Both the position numbers and the translations under genes were made by a program. From Bacteroidetes bacterium UBA6161 (lineage in GTDB: Bacteria > Bacteroidota > Bacteroidia > NS11-12g > UBA955), in assembly GCA_002422315.1 (NCBI GenBank), contig DIUJ01000086.1:1-20905 (forward strand): DNA of 20,905 bases, in the 5' to 3' direction. The notes under the pieces were generated by a model. That model did no database searches. It was not told where the DNA came from and saw only the letters and a program-made list of their open reading frames with translations. This document shows positions 6,606-15,005 of the stretch, in pieces. Each line of letters opens with the position of its first letter. Within the stretch, counting starts at the first letter, position 1.

Positions 6606-9196
6606 TTCTTTAGTTCTTTTATCCTAAATACTATACTTAAGGTAAAACCTATTACAAGAATTATAGTACCACTCCAAAGAAGGTTTATCCAAGGGAACTC
6701 AATTGCTTTAAGGATAATATAGTCTATTTTAGGTCTTCTTTCGGCGGTTGTGAGAACGATATTAAATTCTTTAGGGTTTTGGGGTATGATGGTTGTTAGT
6801 TTTACTAAAATACCATCCTCATCAGATTGAGCATTTTCGTATTTTATTTCATTGCTAGTTACATCAATAATCATAGCTGCATCCATTAGCTTCGGTTTGT
6901 TAATTTCCGATTCAATTTTCAAATTGGCGACTATTTTTATCAACTTCCCATCTTCACTTGTAAGATTATCAAGTCCCAATATACTTACTTTTCTCATGCC
7001 AGAGCGGGTTAGAATGTTTTGTCCAACACCAACTGTATCTAGTTTGAAATCTTTAAAATCCTCGATTTCTTCTAAAGAACTTTCATGGGTAATATGGGTA
7101 TAAATATCTTTGTGGAGATAGTGTCTTGTATCAGGGTTAGCTACAAGTCCCATTTTAGGGTTGTTTTGGGCGTTTGGGAAAAGCTCAAATTGTTCTACAA
7201 TCTTATTGTCCTTTAATCGCATCCATTTTACTCTGAAAAATTTATCTGGACCTACTTCGAAAACACTGTCATAGCTTACTAAATAGTCTTTAATTCTTAC
7301 TGTATCGTACATTCGCAATAGCATGTTCTCGCGATTAAAGTTTTGTGCTTTTTCGGAGTTGTCGTCTTCTATAAAGTCTTTGCCAATATTGTTGTAGCTA
7401 ATCACATGTTTGTTTACAGAAGAGGCTAAAATACCAATGAGCATAAGACCAAATCCAGCATGTGCAATAGATGCTCCACTAAGAATTATTTTGCCTTTTA
7501 GTTTTGTGAAAATAAAGGTAATATTAGATACTATTGTAAATACACTAAAAAATAGAAGCAAGAAATAATTCAGATTGAAGATAGACCAAACATAAGCTAT
7601 GATTAAACTAATTACAATGCTTAAAACAAGGGGTAAAATTAGTTTAGACCAAACCTCTTTTTTGCCGGTATTTCTATAAAAATAATATTGTCCAATTGCG
7701 GTTAATAAAGCAATTACAATTGCAAAAGGAAGTTGGAATTTATTATAGAATTCTTCTTTTTGTACGGCAAAGTTTAATTGGAAAAGTTTATTAAAAACAG
7801 GAGCAGAGGTGTAAAAAATAATCTGAAAAGCAGATAAAATTAATACCAGAGAACCTATAAACATCCAAAATTCTCTACTCCAAATATTCTCGTCTACTTT
7901 TTTAGTAGGGTATAATTTTAGTAGTTCTTTCGACCACCAAAAAACAAAAACACCAAATGCAAGTAGGTTTATAACATTTATAACCGGAGTGCTAAGAAAG
8001 GAAGCAATGCTGTTGTTGGTTATATTTAAAATTGCAATAGCCGCAAAAGAGATTCCAAATAAAACTGCCTTCTTTTTATTTTCAAAACTACTATAAATAG
8101 CCATGAAAATAAACATGAAAATAAAAATAAGGAGTTGTCCGCTAAGTCCTAGGTCTGTAAAGGAGTGCACACTAGCATTTCCAAGTACACCACTTCTTGT
8201 TAAAAATGTGGCATAAAGGACTAAGAAAAATGAAAAACAAACTAATAGAATGGTAAGCACTGCATATTGACCAGTGTTTTTAAATATAAGAACAAGGTGC
8301 GCGGCAGCAATTAATAAGAGCCATGGCATTAGTGATGCATTTTCTACAGGGTCCCAAGCCCAATACCCTCCAAAGTTTAGAGATTCATAAGCCCAAAAAC
8401 CTCCCATAATTATACCAGTTCCAAGTATCATTACAGAAAATAGTGTCCAAGGTATAACTTGTTTAAGCCAGTAGCTTCTATCTTTGCTCCAAAAGGAAGA
8501 AATAAGGTATGAAAAAGGGACAATAGCAGTGGCAAAACCAAGGAATAGGGTAGGCGGATGTATAACCATCCAATAATTTTGAAGCAGTGGATTTAGCCCA
8601 GAACCGTCTTTTATAGCTTGTAAATAATTTGCTTTACCAATACTTTTAAGAATAGGAATGTCTAGTATTTCTGGTTGAACTTCGCGCAATAAAGAAAAAG
8701 GGCTGCTTCCTATTTTCAAGCCTAATATATTTATACCCAAAAGCATACTGGAAAGCACTACCTGTGCCAACATTACAACCGATAGTGCTCCGGAGGATAA
8801 ACGGTTAGGCTTAAGATGTAAAAAAACTGCAATTACGGCATGCCAAAACATCCACAATAAAAAACTACCTTCTTGGCCTTCCCAAAAGCATGAAATCATG
8901 TAATGCTTAGGAAGAGTATTGGAAGAGTGTTGCCACACATATTGAAACTCATAATAATGAGATTGAATTAAATAGTACAGTATAGCAAAAATTGCAAACA
9001 CAGAAAATGTATGAATCCAAAGAGCAGCAGAAGCTATTTTAGCCCAAGGGCTTTGCTCATTTTGTTGTTTGAAATAAAAGGCTATAAAGGCCAACAAAGA
9101 TGCAATAAAAGAAACAACCACAGCGGTATGTCCTAGGTTTCCCCATATTAAGTGTTCCCCTACATAAAACTCGGGGCTAGTTGTATTCAATTCCAT
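6581..9196 (-). CDS. ccmF: Cytochrome c maturation haem lyase subunit CcmF
   Basis: A large polytopic inner-membrane protein (871 residues, more than a dozen hydrophobic segments) that ligates haem from CcmE to the CxxCH motif of apocytochromes c. The tryptophan-rich WWD motif is at about 273-293 (NFGGYWAWDPVENASLMPW). The four haem-ligand histidines described for E. coli CcmF have clear counterparts: H213 (VIHPPTLFLG), H300 (LIAAAH), H344 (SVHSFTD) and H579 (SIAHAGFG). A long periplasmic region of about 230 residues (600-840) precedes the last membrane helix, making the protein about 200 residues longer than E. coli CcmF, as is usual in Bacteroidota. It follows ccmE by 3 nt, and its end overlaps the DUF2520 gene by 25 nt, so it is in the middle of one transcript. 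Confidence 0.95.
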   Translation of the reverse strand: MELNTTSPEFYVGEHLIWGNLGHTAVVVSFIASLLAFIAFYFKQQNEQSPWAKIASAALWIHTFSVFAIFAILYYLIQSHYYEFQYVWQHSSNTLPKHYMISCFWEGQEGSFLLWMFWHAVIAVFLHLKPNRLSSGALSVVMLAQVVLSSMLLGINILGLKIGSSPFSLLREVQPEILDIPILKSIGKANYLQAIKDGSGLNPLLQNYWMVIHPPTLFLGFATAIVPFSYLISSFWSKDRSYWLKQVIPWTLFSVMILGTGIIMGGFWAYESLNFGGYWAWDPVENASLMPWLLLIAAAHLVLIFKNTGQYAVLTILLVCFSFFLVLYATFLTRSGVLGNASVHSFTDLGLSGQLLIFIFMFIFMAIYSSFENKKKAVLFGISFAAIAILNITNNSIASFLSTPVINVINLLAFGVFVFWWSKELLKLYPTKKVDENIWSREFWMFIGSLVLILSAFQIIFYTSAPVFNKLFQLNFAVQKEEFYNKFQLPFAIVIALLTAIGQYYFYRNTGKKEVWSKLILPLVLSIVISLIIAYVWSIFNLNYFLLLFFSVFTIVSNITFIFTKLKGKIILSGASIAHAGFGLMLIGILASSVNKHVISYNNIGKDFIEDDNSEKAQNFNRENMLLRMYDTVRIKDYLVSYDSVFEVGPDKFFRVKWMRLKDNKIVEQFELFPNAQNNPKMGLVANPDTRHYLHKDIYTHITHESSLEEIEDFKDFKLDTVGVGQNILTRSGMRKVSILGLDNLTSEDGKLIKIVANLKIESEINKPKLMDAAMIIDVTSNEIKYENAQSDEDGILVKLTTIIPQNPKEFNIVLTTAERRPKIDYIILKAIEFPWINLLWSGTIILVIGFTLSIVFRIKELKKWKAQNPS

Positions 9197-9199
9197 GGA

Positions 9200-9607
9200 T
9201 TAGTTTTCTGAGTTGGCTTGTTCTGGGGTTTTGTTGTATTTGGAAGGACATTTTTTAAGAATGTCATTAGCTAAAAAATAATCTTTTTCTGCTTTTCCAA
9301 TAAGAACTATTTTATCGGTTCTTTCAAGGTCGTGTGGTTTGCTGTTCTTGTATACTACTTTTCTTTCTACGCCTACCGAATCTATGGCATGAAACTCAAA
9401 ATAGTTTGGGTCTTTAATTGGGTCATAAACCATTGGTTTTTCTGTGTTTAATTTAGCTACAACATGGAAGTCTTTGCTTGAAAAGCCAGACGACATAGAC
9501 TCGGCTTGTTCAAAGGTTACATAGTAACTTTTGTCGCCATAAAAACTTAGAACTATTGCCAACACAATTCCTATTACTGCAATGGCTATGATATGTATTG
9601 TTTTCAC
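9200..9607 (-). CDS. ccmE: Cytochrome c maturation haem chaperone CcmE, Cys-type (CxxxY)
   Basis: A 135-residue protein with one N-terminal membrane anchor (about 4-23) and a periplasmic OB-fold domain. CcmE accepts haem from CcmC and passes it to CcmF. In the E. coli type, haem is bound covalently by the His of HxxxY; here the equivalent segment reads KKCPSKYNK, giving C120 and Y124, that is CxxxY. Cys-type CcmE proteins are known from some archaea and sulfate-reducing bacteria, in systems said to lack CcmG and CcmH. The other conserved strands (TFEQA near the anchor, VLIGKAEKDYFLANDIL before the motif) are intact, so the protein looks functional. The start is GTG at 9605-9607, overlapping the TGA of the upstream CcmD-like gene (GTGA); no ATG precedes the membrane anchor, so GTG is well supported. 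Confidence 0.93.
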   Translation of the reverse strand: MKTIHIIAIAVIGIVLAIVLSFYGDKSYYVTFEQAESMSSGFSSKDFHVVAKLNTEKPMVYDPIKDPNYFEFHAIDSVGVERKVVYKNSKPHDLERTDKIVLIGKAEKDYFLANDILKKCPSKYNKTPEQANSEN

Positions 9608-9819
9608 TTGTTTTCTTTATTTAGGTTTTCTAATTTTTTTAATTTGTTTTCTAGTCTCAGCAAATAAAGAAGAACTACCATAAAAATTATAAGAATAACT
9701 CCTACCACTATTCCAATTTTGTCATTGGAACAAAATGGGTTTTGAGCATTGGAGTGAAAGTACCCCAAAATGAAGAAAAGGCTAAAAAGCAATTTTTTAT
9801 AAGTTAAATAAGATTTCAT
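9604..9819 (-). CDS. CcmD-like small membrane protein
   Basis: A 71-residue protein with an N-terminal signal-like hydrophobic segment ending in SNAQ (about 1-26), a short spacer, one transmembrane helix (about 35-55, GIVVGVILIIFMVVLLYLL) and a charged Lys/Glu-rich tail (RLENKLKKLENLNKEN). Size, single helix with a following short basic helix, and its position between ccmC and ccmE match CcmD, which holds the CcmABC complex together and helps release haem-loaded CcmE. CcmD proteins are too short and variable for motif proof, so the call rests largely on position. Overlaps of 4 nt with both neighbours (ATGA with ccmC, GTGA with ccmE) show tight translational coupling. Confidence 0.8.
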   Translation of the reverse strand: MKSYLTYKKLLFSLFFILGYFHSNAQNPFCSNDKIGIVVGVILIIFMVVLLYLLRLENKLKKLENLNKENK

Positions 9820-10508
9820 ACGATTTGTTCTATGTCTTGGTTTAGGAATTCATTTTTGGCTACAAGTGCTCTAATTCGCACTCTAATTTCTGCTATCCAT
9901 ACAAAGAAAAGTGTCCATGCTAGAACAGCAGGGTAAAAAACAAGTCTCATGTTGCCATCTAAATCGTAGGTGTTAAATCCTACGGTGTCGCCACTCCCTG
10001 GGTGAATAGAAGCAGACATTTTTGGGATAATCCAAATTAGCGCAATAAAAATAGGGAATACGAATATATTGTAAATGGCGGCAATTTTTCTGTTTTTTTC
10101 AGGTTCTGTTATAGATTTTCTGAGTATCCAATAAGCTATATAAATCAATAAACCTATAGCTGCACCATTCAGTTTTGGGTCTCTGGTCCATGGCGAGCCC
10201 CAAGTAGAACTAGCCCAAAGCATGCCTGTAAAAATCCCGCAAAATCCCGCAACTAAACCTGTTATTGCAAGGGCAGAAGCCCATCTATGGTATTGTATTT
10301 TGAATGTAGACAAATAAGCCATACTCATAATCCAAGAACCCAATAGTAACAATATCATGCTAAACCACATAGGGACGTGATAAAAAAGATTGCGTATGGT
10401 TTGATCAAGCATCCCAACATCGCCCGGTACTTTTATTAGAATCCCTCCTGCAAGTACATAAACCATTAATGCAATGGTGAGATATTTCCACCAACTCAAC
10501 TTAAACAT
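9816..10508 (-). CDS. ccmC: Cytochrome c maturation haem-handling protein CcmC
   Basis: A 230-residue polytopic inner-membrane protein with about six hydrophobic segments. The periplasmic WWD motif lies at about 98-112 (WASSTWGSPWTRDPK), and the two flanking haem-ligand histidines are H44 (FYHVPMWF) and H169 (SIHPGSGD), matching the family pattern. CcmC presents haem to CcmE at the outer face of the membrane. It is the first gene of the overlapping ccmC-ccmD-ccmE-ccmF-DUF2520 run. In many genomes ccmB lies directly upstream; here the upstream gene is fabD, 75 bp away, and neither ccmA nor ccmB is in the window. The -7 box at 10516-10523 suggests its own transcription start. Confidence 0.94.
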   Translation of the reverse strand: MFKLSWWKYLTIALMVYVLAGGILIKVPGDVGMLDQTIRNLFYHVPMWFSMILLLLGSWIMSMAYLSTFKIQYHRWASALAITGLVAGFCGIFTGMLWASSTWGSPWTRDPKLNGAAIGLLIYIAYWILRKSITEPEKNRKIAAIYNIFVFPIFIALIWIIPKMSASIHPGSGDTVGFNTYDLDGNMRLVFYPAVLAWTLFFVWIAEIRVRIRALVAKNEFLNQDIEQIV

Positions 10509-10515
10509 AAGACCA

Positions 10516-10523
10516 CAAAATTA
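10516..10523 (-). promoter_or_regulatory. Candidate -7 promoter box upstream of ccmC
   Basis: TAATTTTG on the minus strand fits TAnnTTTG exactly and ends about 8 nt before the ccmC ATG. No TTG was found at the usual distance upstream, so this may be weak, or ccm transcription may come from fabD. Confidence 0.3.
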
Positions 10524-10583
10524 ATTTTAAGATTTAGCATTACTACTATTGTATATGGGGTTTTTGATATAAACTATCGTTTT

Positions 10584-11465
10584 TTAGTATGCTTGGTGGC
10601 AGTTTGCTTCTGGTAAAATCTTTTTTACCAAACCTTGTAGTACTTTTCCTGGCCCTACTTCTACAAAATCTGTAGCTCCATCAGCACCCATTTGCATAAC
10701 ACTTTGGGTCCATTTTACTGGGGCGGTTAGTTGCTTAAGTAAGTTTTCTTGTATTATTTGAGGATTAGTCTCGCCAACAGTAGAAACATTTTGATAAATT
10801 GGACATATGGGTTGTTTGAAAGTAGCGGTTTCTATGGCTTTTGCTAGCCTTTCTTGGGCGGGTAGCATCAAGGGAGAGTGGAATGCCCCTCCAACAGGGA
10901 GCAATAGTGCTCTTTTCGCTCCGGCCGTTTTTAATGCCTCACATGCTGCGTTTACTGCATTTGTATCCCCGCTTATAACCAATTGCCCAGGGCAGTTATA
11001 GTTCGCAGCTACTACTATACCAGAGCTTATACTTGCACATATTTCTTCTACTTTTTGATCCTCTAATCCAAGTATTGCAGCCATAGTAGAGGCTTGAATT
11101 TCACATGCAGCTTGCATCGCATAGGCTCGTTCCGAAACCAATTTCAAACCTTCCTCAAAACTTAAAGATTTGCATGCTACAAGCGCGCTAATTTCACCTA
11201 AGGAATGACCCGCAGCCATTTGTGGTTCAAAGTTATCCATACAAAATGCTTGTATTACAGAGTCCAAAAACACAGCAGGTTGAGTAATTTTTGTTTGCTT
11301 AAGTTCTTCTTCTGTTCCATTAAACATCACTTCGGTTATTGCAAAGCCAAGTATTTCATTTGCTTTTTCATACCATTCTTTTGCTATAGGATTAGCTTCG
11401 TACAAGGTTTTACCCATACCCACATATTGTGCTCCTTGTCCTGGAAAGATAAATGCTTTTTTCAT
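10584..11465 (-). CDS. fabD: Malonyl-CoA:ACP transacylase (FabD)
   Basis: A 293-residue cytoplasmic enzyme that loads malonyl units from CoA onto acyl carrier protein, supplying fatty-acid elongation. The N-terminal FPGQGAQYVGMG loop is at 7-18; the catalytic Ser is S88 in GHSLGE, the malonyl-binding Arg is probably R113 in SERAYAM, and the catalytic His is H196 in GGAFHSPLM. Length is normal. A longer reading frame begins at a TTG (11496-11498) and adds eleven residues, but the family starts at KKAFIFPGQG, and a -7 box lies between the two codons, so the ATG at 11463-11465 is chosen. No other fab gene is adjacent. It is followed 75 bp later by ccmC on the same strand. Confidence 0.95.
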   Translation of the reverse strand: MKKAFIFPGQGAQYVGMGKTLYEANPIAKEWYEKANEILGFAITEVMFNGTEEELKQTKITQPAVFLDSVIQAFCMDNFEPQMAAGHSLGEISALVACKSLSFEEGLKLVSERAYAMQAACEIQASTMAAILGLEDQKVEEICASISSGIVVAANYNCPGQLVISGDTNAVNAACEALKTAGAKRALLLPVGGAFHSPLMLPAQERLAKAIETATFKQPICPIYQNVSTVGETNPQIIQENLLKQLTAPVKWTQSVMQMGADGATDFVEVGPGKVLQGLVKKILPEANCHQAY

Positions 11466-11485
11466 TGGTTGTTGTTTTGTAGTCG

Positions 11486-11493
11486 CAAAAATA
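11486..11493 (-). promoter_or_regulatory. Candidate -7 promoter box upstream of fabD
   Basis: TATTTTTG on the minus strand matches TAnnTTTG and lies 20 nt upstream of the fabD ATG. No convincing -33 TTG was found. Its position argues against the upstream TTG start. Confidence 0.35.
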
Positions 11494-11543
11494 AACAAGC
11501 TTTTAAATATAACTTGAATTAATTTTCCATACTCAAGTGGTAT

Positions 11544-12107
11544 TTATTGTACAATCAGAAGTGTTATCAAAATTAGAGTAGCTCCAATAGCCATAAAAGC
11601 TTTGAGAGCTTTTGTACTTGGGTCGGGTTTTATATTGTAGTCGTCTTTTGTTATTTCCACATATGGGTATGTGTCTACAGTTCTTATCATTAAGGAATAA
11701 TAAACTCTGGTAGCAACTTTTTTCCCCCTTTTTTTTCTTGGCTCCCATTTCTCCATTCCCATTATCGCATTTTTAATTGGGATATTTAATTCTAAATTAC
11801 TGCTGTTGTGCACTTTTATATTTGAGGTTTGCCCATCTTCTTCAACAATAAACTCAAAACTAATTCTTTCCCCTCCCATGGATATTTTGTTAATCCATTC
11901 TCTTTGTCCTAAATATGTTTCTAAGTAAGCGAAAAAATCATTTTCCCCTCCTCTAAATTTGGGAGGAAAACTGTTTGTGTCAGTTTCTATTTCAGTAGTG
12001 TCTGGTTCGGGTTCGTTGTAGCGAATAATTTCTTGAGAAAATACTGAATTACTGCATAGGAATAGTAATGTTATCCAAAAACTTTTAAATAGCTTTCTAG
12101 AATTCAT
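11544..12107 (-). CDS. Exported TonB-C-like domain protein with C-terminal membrane helix
   Basis: A 187-residue protein of unproven function. It has an N-terminal signal peptide (about 1-24, ending SVFSQ), an acidic Pro/Thr/Glu linker, a domain at about 48-142, and a hydrophobic C-terminus (about 167-187) that would span a membrane. The middle domain has the TonB C-terminal layout: FRGGENDFFAYLETYL at the start, a strand pair ISFEFIVEEDGQTSNIKV, then a helix and the segment MEKWEPRKKRGKKVATRVYYSLMI, recalling the usual W-P-A-x-x-G-x-x-V pattern of Bacteroidota TonB-like proteins. Classical TonB carries its anchor at the N-terminus, so this order is reversed. The gene overlaps the end of the 907-residue T9SS cargo gene by 11 nt, suggesting coupled expression. 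It might act as a periplasmic partner in surface-protein function; that is inference. Confidence 0.7.
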   Translation of the reverse strand: MNSRKLFKSFWITLLFLCSNSVFSQEIIRYNEPEPDTTEIETDTNSFPPKFRGGENDFFAYLETYLGQREWINKISMGGERISFEFIVEEDGQTSNIKVHNSSNLELNIPIKNAIMGMEKWEPRKKRGKKVATRVYYSLMIRTVDTYPYVEITKDDYNIKPDPSTKALKAFMAIGATLILITLLIVQ

Positions 12108-14820
12108 GTACTTGTATTTTAGTTACAAATGTGCCAATTTGAAGAATATAAAGTCCATTTGATAAATTATGATCTACTTTTAGAGTTTCGAGTTTATCTA
12201 AACTTATCTTATTTTCCCAAACAATTTTTCCTGACAAAGAGTATATTTTAATTGTTTCATCTGTAATATTTTGTTTTGCTTTTAAGGTAAAATACTGATT
12301 GGAAGGGTTAGGGTAAATTTCGAAAAAATGTGAGTTTACTATTTCTTGAATCCCCATTGGGTCGCCTAATTCTATCACACTTTGCGTGGTGTCTTTGCAT
12401 TGGTTCAAGGTAGAAGTAGTAATTAGGGAAACATTATATGTTCCATAGTTTGTATATTGGTGTGTAGGGGACTGTACCACAGAGGTTTGTCCATTTCCGA
12501 AGTTCCATAGGTAGCTTGTTCCGCTTAGAGTAAGTGGGGTGAATTTAACATTTTTATTTAGCAAAACATCGAAATAAAAACCTGCAAATGGTCTAGCATT
12601 TACAAGGGGTTTAACCTCGATTTTTTCTGAAAAACATCCTTTGAAACTGGTATTTATAAAATAACTTTTTGTACCCAACAAAGGAGGGGTAGTAAAAGTA
12701 TTTCCATTGGCCAAAGGTGTTTGGTCTTCTTTGTTTTCATACCAATGTATATCGCCATAATCTACGGATGTTTTGAATGTTGCTAAACCTCTGCTACAAA
12801 TTGTATCTGATTTTAGGAAATTAAGTGTTGGAGCAGAATTTACCTTAACTGTAGCAGCTATAAAATTATCTGATATACAATTTTGACTAGAAGTGAGAGC
12901 AAATAATGTAGTGTCTGCATTTAGGTTAAATAGAAATATAATACTATCCGAAGAAACTTGATTTCCATTTATTTTGTCATACCATGTTACTTTTCCATAA
13001 GGAATAGAAATTTTTAAAATTGCATTTTCACTTTTGCAAATGGTATCCAATAAAACAAAAGAAGGCTGAGGCGCATTGTCAACTTGTATGGTGATTTTGT
13101 TTCTTGTACTTCCACAAATGCCATTCCAAGCCTCCACAAAATATTCATAATTTCCCATAGCATTTGGGGTAAACAAAAAATTACTCCCTGTATGGATAGG
13201 TGTTCCACCCGATGCCACATTATACCACCTAAGCGTATGGATAGATTGTGCTTCTAGTAATATAGACGGATTGCTTGATAAACAAACGATTGTATCGTTT
13301 GAAACCAATGGTTCACTTGGTGCAAAATCCTGACCTACTAATGCTTGTACTTTCACTCTACTAGGATTGATACATCCTTGGTTATTTGCTCTAACAAAAT
13401 AAAACGTATCTTTGGTAAGTACGGCAGTTTGAAACAAATTGCCTGTATGGAAAATCTGAGAAGAGGTACTATCTCTAAACCATTCAATGTTTGCATTGCT
13501 CGCATTTGCAGTAAGATTTGCTCTAGAACCAGAGCATACAGAGTCATTTTTTACACTTGGTATTTGAGGGAAATCATTTGCACTTATCACAGTTCCAGAA
13601 ATAGGTCCCCAGCACATATTGTTTTTAGCCCTAGCATAATAGAATTTACTCTCTGTGATTGGATTAATTGTTTGTGTAGAATTGTTTAAATAAGGTATAG
13701 TGTCGTTGGTATTGGAAGTTTGCACCCAAAGAATAGGGGAGCCATTGGGAGAAAATGCAACTAAAGTAGTGCTGTCCCCCTTACACTTAATTCCTGCACC
13801 AGAAAGAAGCACATTGTCGGGCTGAAAATAAACCGTCTTTTTTGTAGTATCTATGCAGGTAGTATTTCCACGCCAGTAGTAAAGTGTACTAGCCATCGTA
13901 ATTTCATAGTTTGCTTTTGCGGTATATTTAGTAGCACCATTTACAAGTGAAAAAACACTTCCATTGTTGCCATAATTCCATCTATGGCATATATTTTCTA
14001 AATTAAAATAGGCATATCTATTGTACATTTTACTACCCGAAACATTGTTTCTGTGTTTGTTTTCAAATTTTATTGAGTCAGCTAAATTGTAACAATTGCT
14101 TTTAACCTCAAAATCATTACCCAAAAGATATTCTACATGGGGTAGTAGGAGCATATCGCTATCAAAAGCTATACCGCCAACATTCAGATTTCTTCCTCTA
14201 AACCAAGTACCAGAAAGCAACCCACAATTAAGAAACTCTCCTCTTCCATCGTTTGTATTCCAATTGTTTGCTACTACGCCTACATTTAGAGTAGATGTAT
14301 CTGACTGAATAACTATAACGTAAGGGTAATTGAGTGTGATTGGTGTATTAAATGTTGCATGTCTTTCAAAAGACATAATTTGGCCATTGCCAAATGTAGA
14401 ATCAATTTCTAAAGTATCGCTTCTAAGGGGAGAACCTGTTGGGAGAGAATCAGTTCCTGCTCTATAGAGATGAACATATACATTGAGTTTTCTAGGGCTT
14501 GGTGGGTTAGCTGCTACGTAAGCATAAAATGTTGCACCACTTATTTTTATATCTTGCGGGGCTTCATAGAATTGTCCTAATGCTCTATTTTCAGCAATTG
14601 TTACAATATTTAGTCCTGTGGCTTTATATCTGGCATATTCTATTGTATCTGGTCTGCATTGGCTAGGATTGCTAATACCTCTTCTGCTATCCATAGATGG
14701 ATTGTTGTAAATTGAGTTGTCGCTTAAATTAACCGCAATGCTTTGTAATTGACTAAATCCTTTATTTGATAATAAAACGCATATTATCAATAGAATAGAT
14801 GATTTGTAGACTTTGCTCAT
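12097..14820 (-). CDS. Large secreted Ig-like/PKD repeat protein with T9SS type A sorting domain
   Basis: A 907-residue extracellular protein. Order of parts: signal peptide (about 1-23, ending GFSQ); an N-terminal beta-rich region (about 25-240, with ISGATFYAYVA and LNVYVHLYRAG) resembling the jelly-roll domains found in surface proteins of this phylum; a region with WNYGNNGS (about 281-288) that may be a degenerate PKD; five related Ig-like units of about 75-80 residues (about 335-415, 420-495, 500-582, 585-662, 665-742), each with a core such as WYxxxxGxxx followed by YFVxA and a Cys; a PKD domain (about 744-818, LWNFGNGQTS and HQYTNYGTYNVSL); and a T9SS type A tail (about 832-907, EIYPNPSNQYF to SNGLYILQIG). 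No catalytic motif was seen, so adhesion or a structural role is more likely than an enzyme. It precedes and overlaps the TonB-C-like gene. Confidence 0.88.
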   Translation of the reverse strand: MSKVYKSSILLIICVLLSNKGFSQLQSIAVNLSDNSIYNNPSMDSRRGISNPSQCRPDTIEYARYKATGLNIVTIAENRALGQFYEAPQDIKISGATFYAYVAANPPSPRKLNVYVHLYRAGTDSLPTGSPLRSDTLEIDSTFGNGQIMSFERHATFNTPITLNYPYVIVIQSDTSTLNVGVVANNWNTNDGRGEFLNCGLLSGTWFRGRNLNVGGIAFDSDMLLLPHVEYLLGNDFEVKSNCYNLADSIKFENKHRNNVSGSKMYNRYAYFNLENICHRWNYGNNGSVFSLVNGATKYTAKANYEITMASTLYYWRGNTTCIDTTKKTVYFQPDNVLLSGAGIKCKGDSTTLVAFSPNGSPILWVQTSNTNDTIPYLNNSTQTINPITESKFYYARAKNNMCWGPISGTVISANDFPQIPSVKNDSVCSGSRANLTANASNANIEWFRDSTSSQIFHTGNLFQTAVLTKDTFYFVRANNQGCINPSRVKVQALVGQDFAPSEPLVSNDTIVCLSSNPSILLEAQSIHTLRWYNVASGGTPIHTGSNFLFTPNAMGNYEYFVEAWNGICGSTRNKITIQVDNAPQPSFVLLDTICKSENAILKISIPYGKVTWYDKINGNQVSSDSIIFLFNLNADTTLFALTSSQNCISDNFIAATVKVNSAPTLNFLKSDTICSRGLATFKTSVDYGDIHWYENKEDQTPLANGNTFTTPPLLGTKSYFINTSFKGCFSEKIEVKPLVNARPFAGFYFDVLLNKNVKFTPLTLSGTSYLWNFGNGQTSVVQSPTHQYTNYGTYNVSLITTSTLNQCKDTTQSVIELGDPMGIQEIVNSHFFEIYPNPSNQYFTLKAKQNITDETIKIYSLSGKIVWENKISLDKLETLKVDHNLSNGLYILQIGTFVTKIQVHEF

Positions 14821-14917
14821 ATAGATTTTCTTTACTACAATATTACATTTTTTTTTTAAATGCTTTTATATAATTCGCAAATCTATTGCCACCAATAGAA
14901 TTTGAGATAAATTTAAG

Positions 14918-15000
14918 ATTTGAAAATCAGAATACTTGAAATTCTGATACCTTCAAATTTGTTTTTACTAATTAAGATGCATAGAAATCAGGATTTCTAT
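14918..15000. terminator. Two hairpins between the OmpA-family gene and the T9SS cargo gene; possible terminator
   Basis: Two inverted repeats lie in the 185-bp gap. The first pairs ATTTGAA/TTCAAAT (14918-14924 with 14952-14958) and, inside it, ATCAGAAT/ATTCTGAT (14926-14933 with 14941-14948) around a 7-nt loop. The second, ATAGAAATC/GATTTCTAT (14981-14989 with 14992-15000), starts only a few nucleotides after the OmpA gene stop. Neither has a clean run of T following it on the minus strand, so termination is a guess; the first could also be an operator for the downstream gene. Confidence 0.4.
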
Positions 15001-15005
15001 TTCTT

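Noticed and set aside
10231..10250. Tandem copy of a 10-bp unit AAAATCCCGC
   Set aside because: It falls within the conserved ccmC coding region, is not a multiple of three, and encodes normal family residues, so it looks like coincidence.
11205..11522. Plus-strand open frame of 105 codons opposite fabD
   Set aside because: It is antisense to the well-supported fabD reading frame, is rich in Cys, Phe and His without domain pattern, and runs over the fabD promoter.
11533..11748. Minus-strand frame with a Lys-rich start overlapping the TonB-C-like gene
   Set aside because: It overlaps the TonB-C-like gene in another frame, lacks any domain, and the longer frame has a signal peptide, domain and membrane helix in order.
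13345..13689. Plus-strand open frame of 114 codons inside the T9SS cargo gene
   Set aside because: It is antisense to the Ig-like repeats, has no recognisable domain or signal, and reflects the low stop density of the opposite strand.
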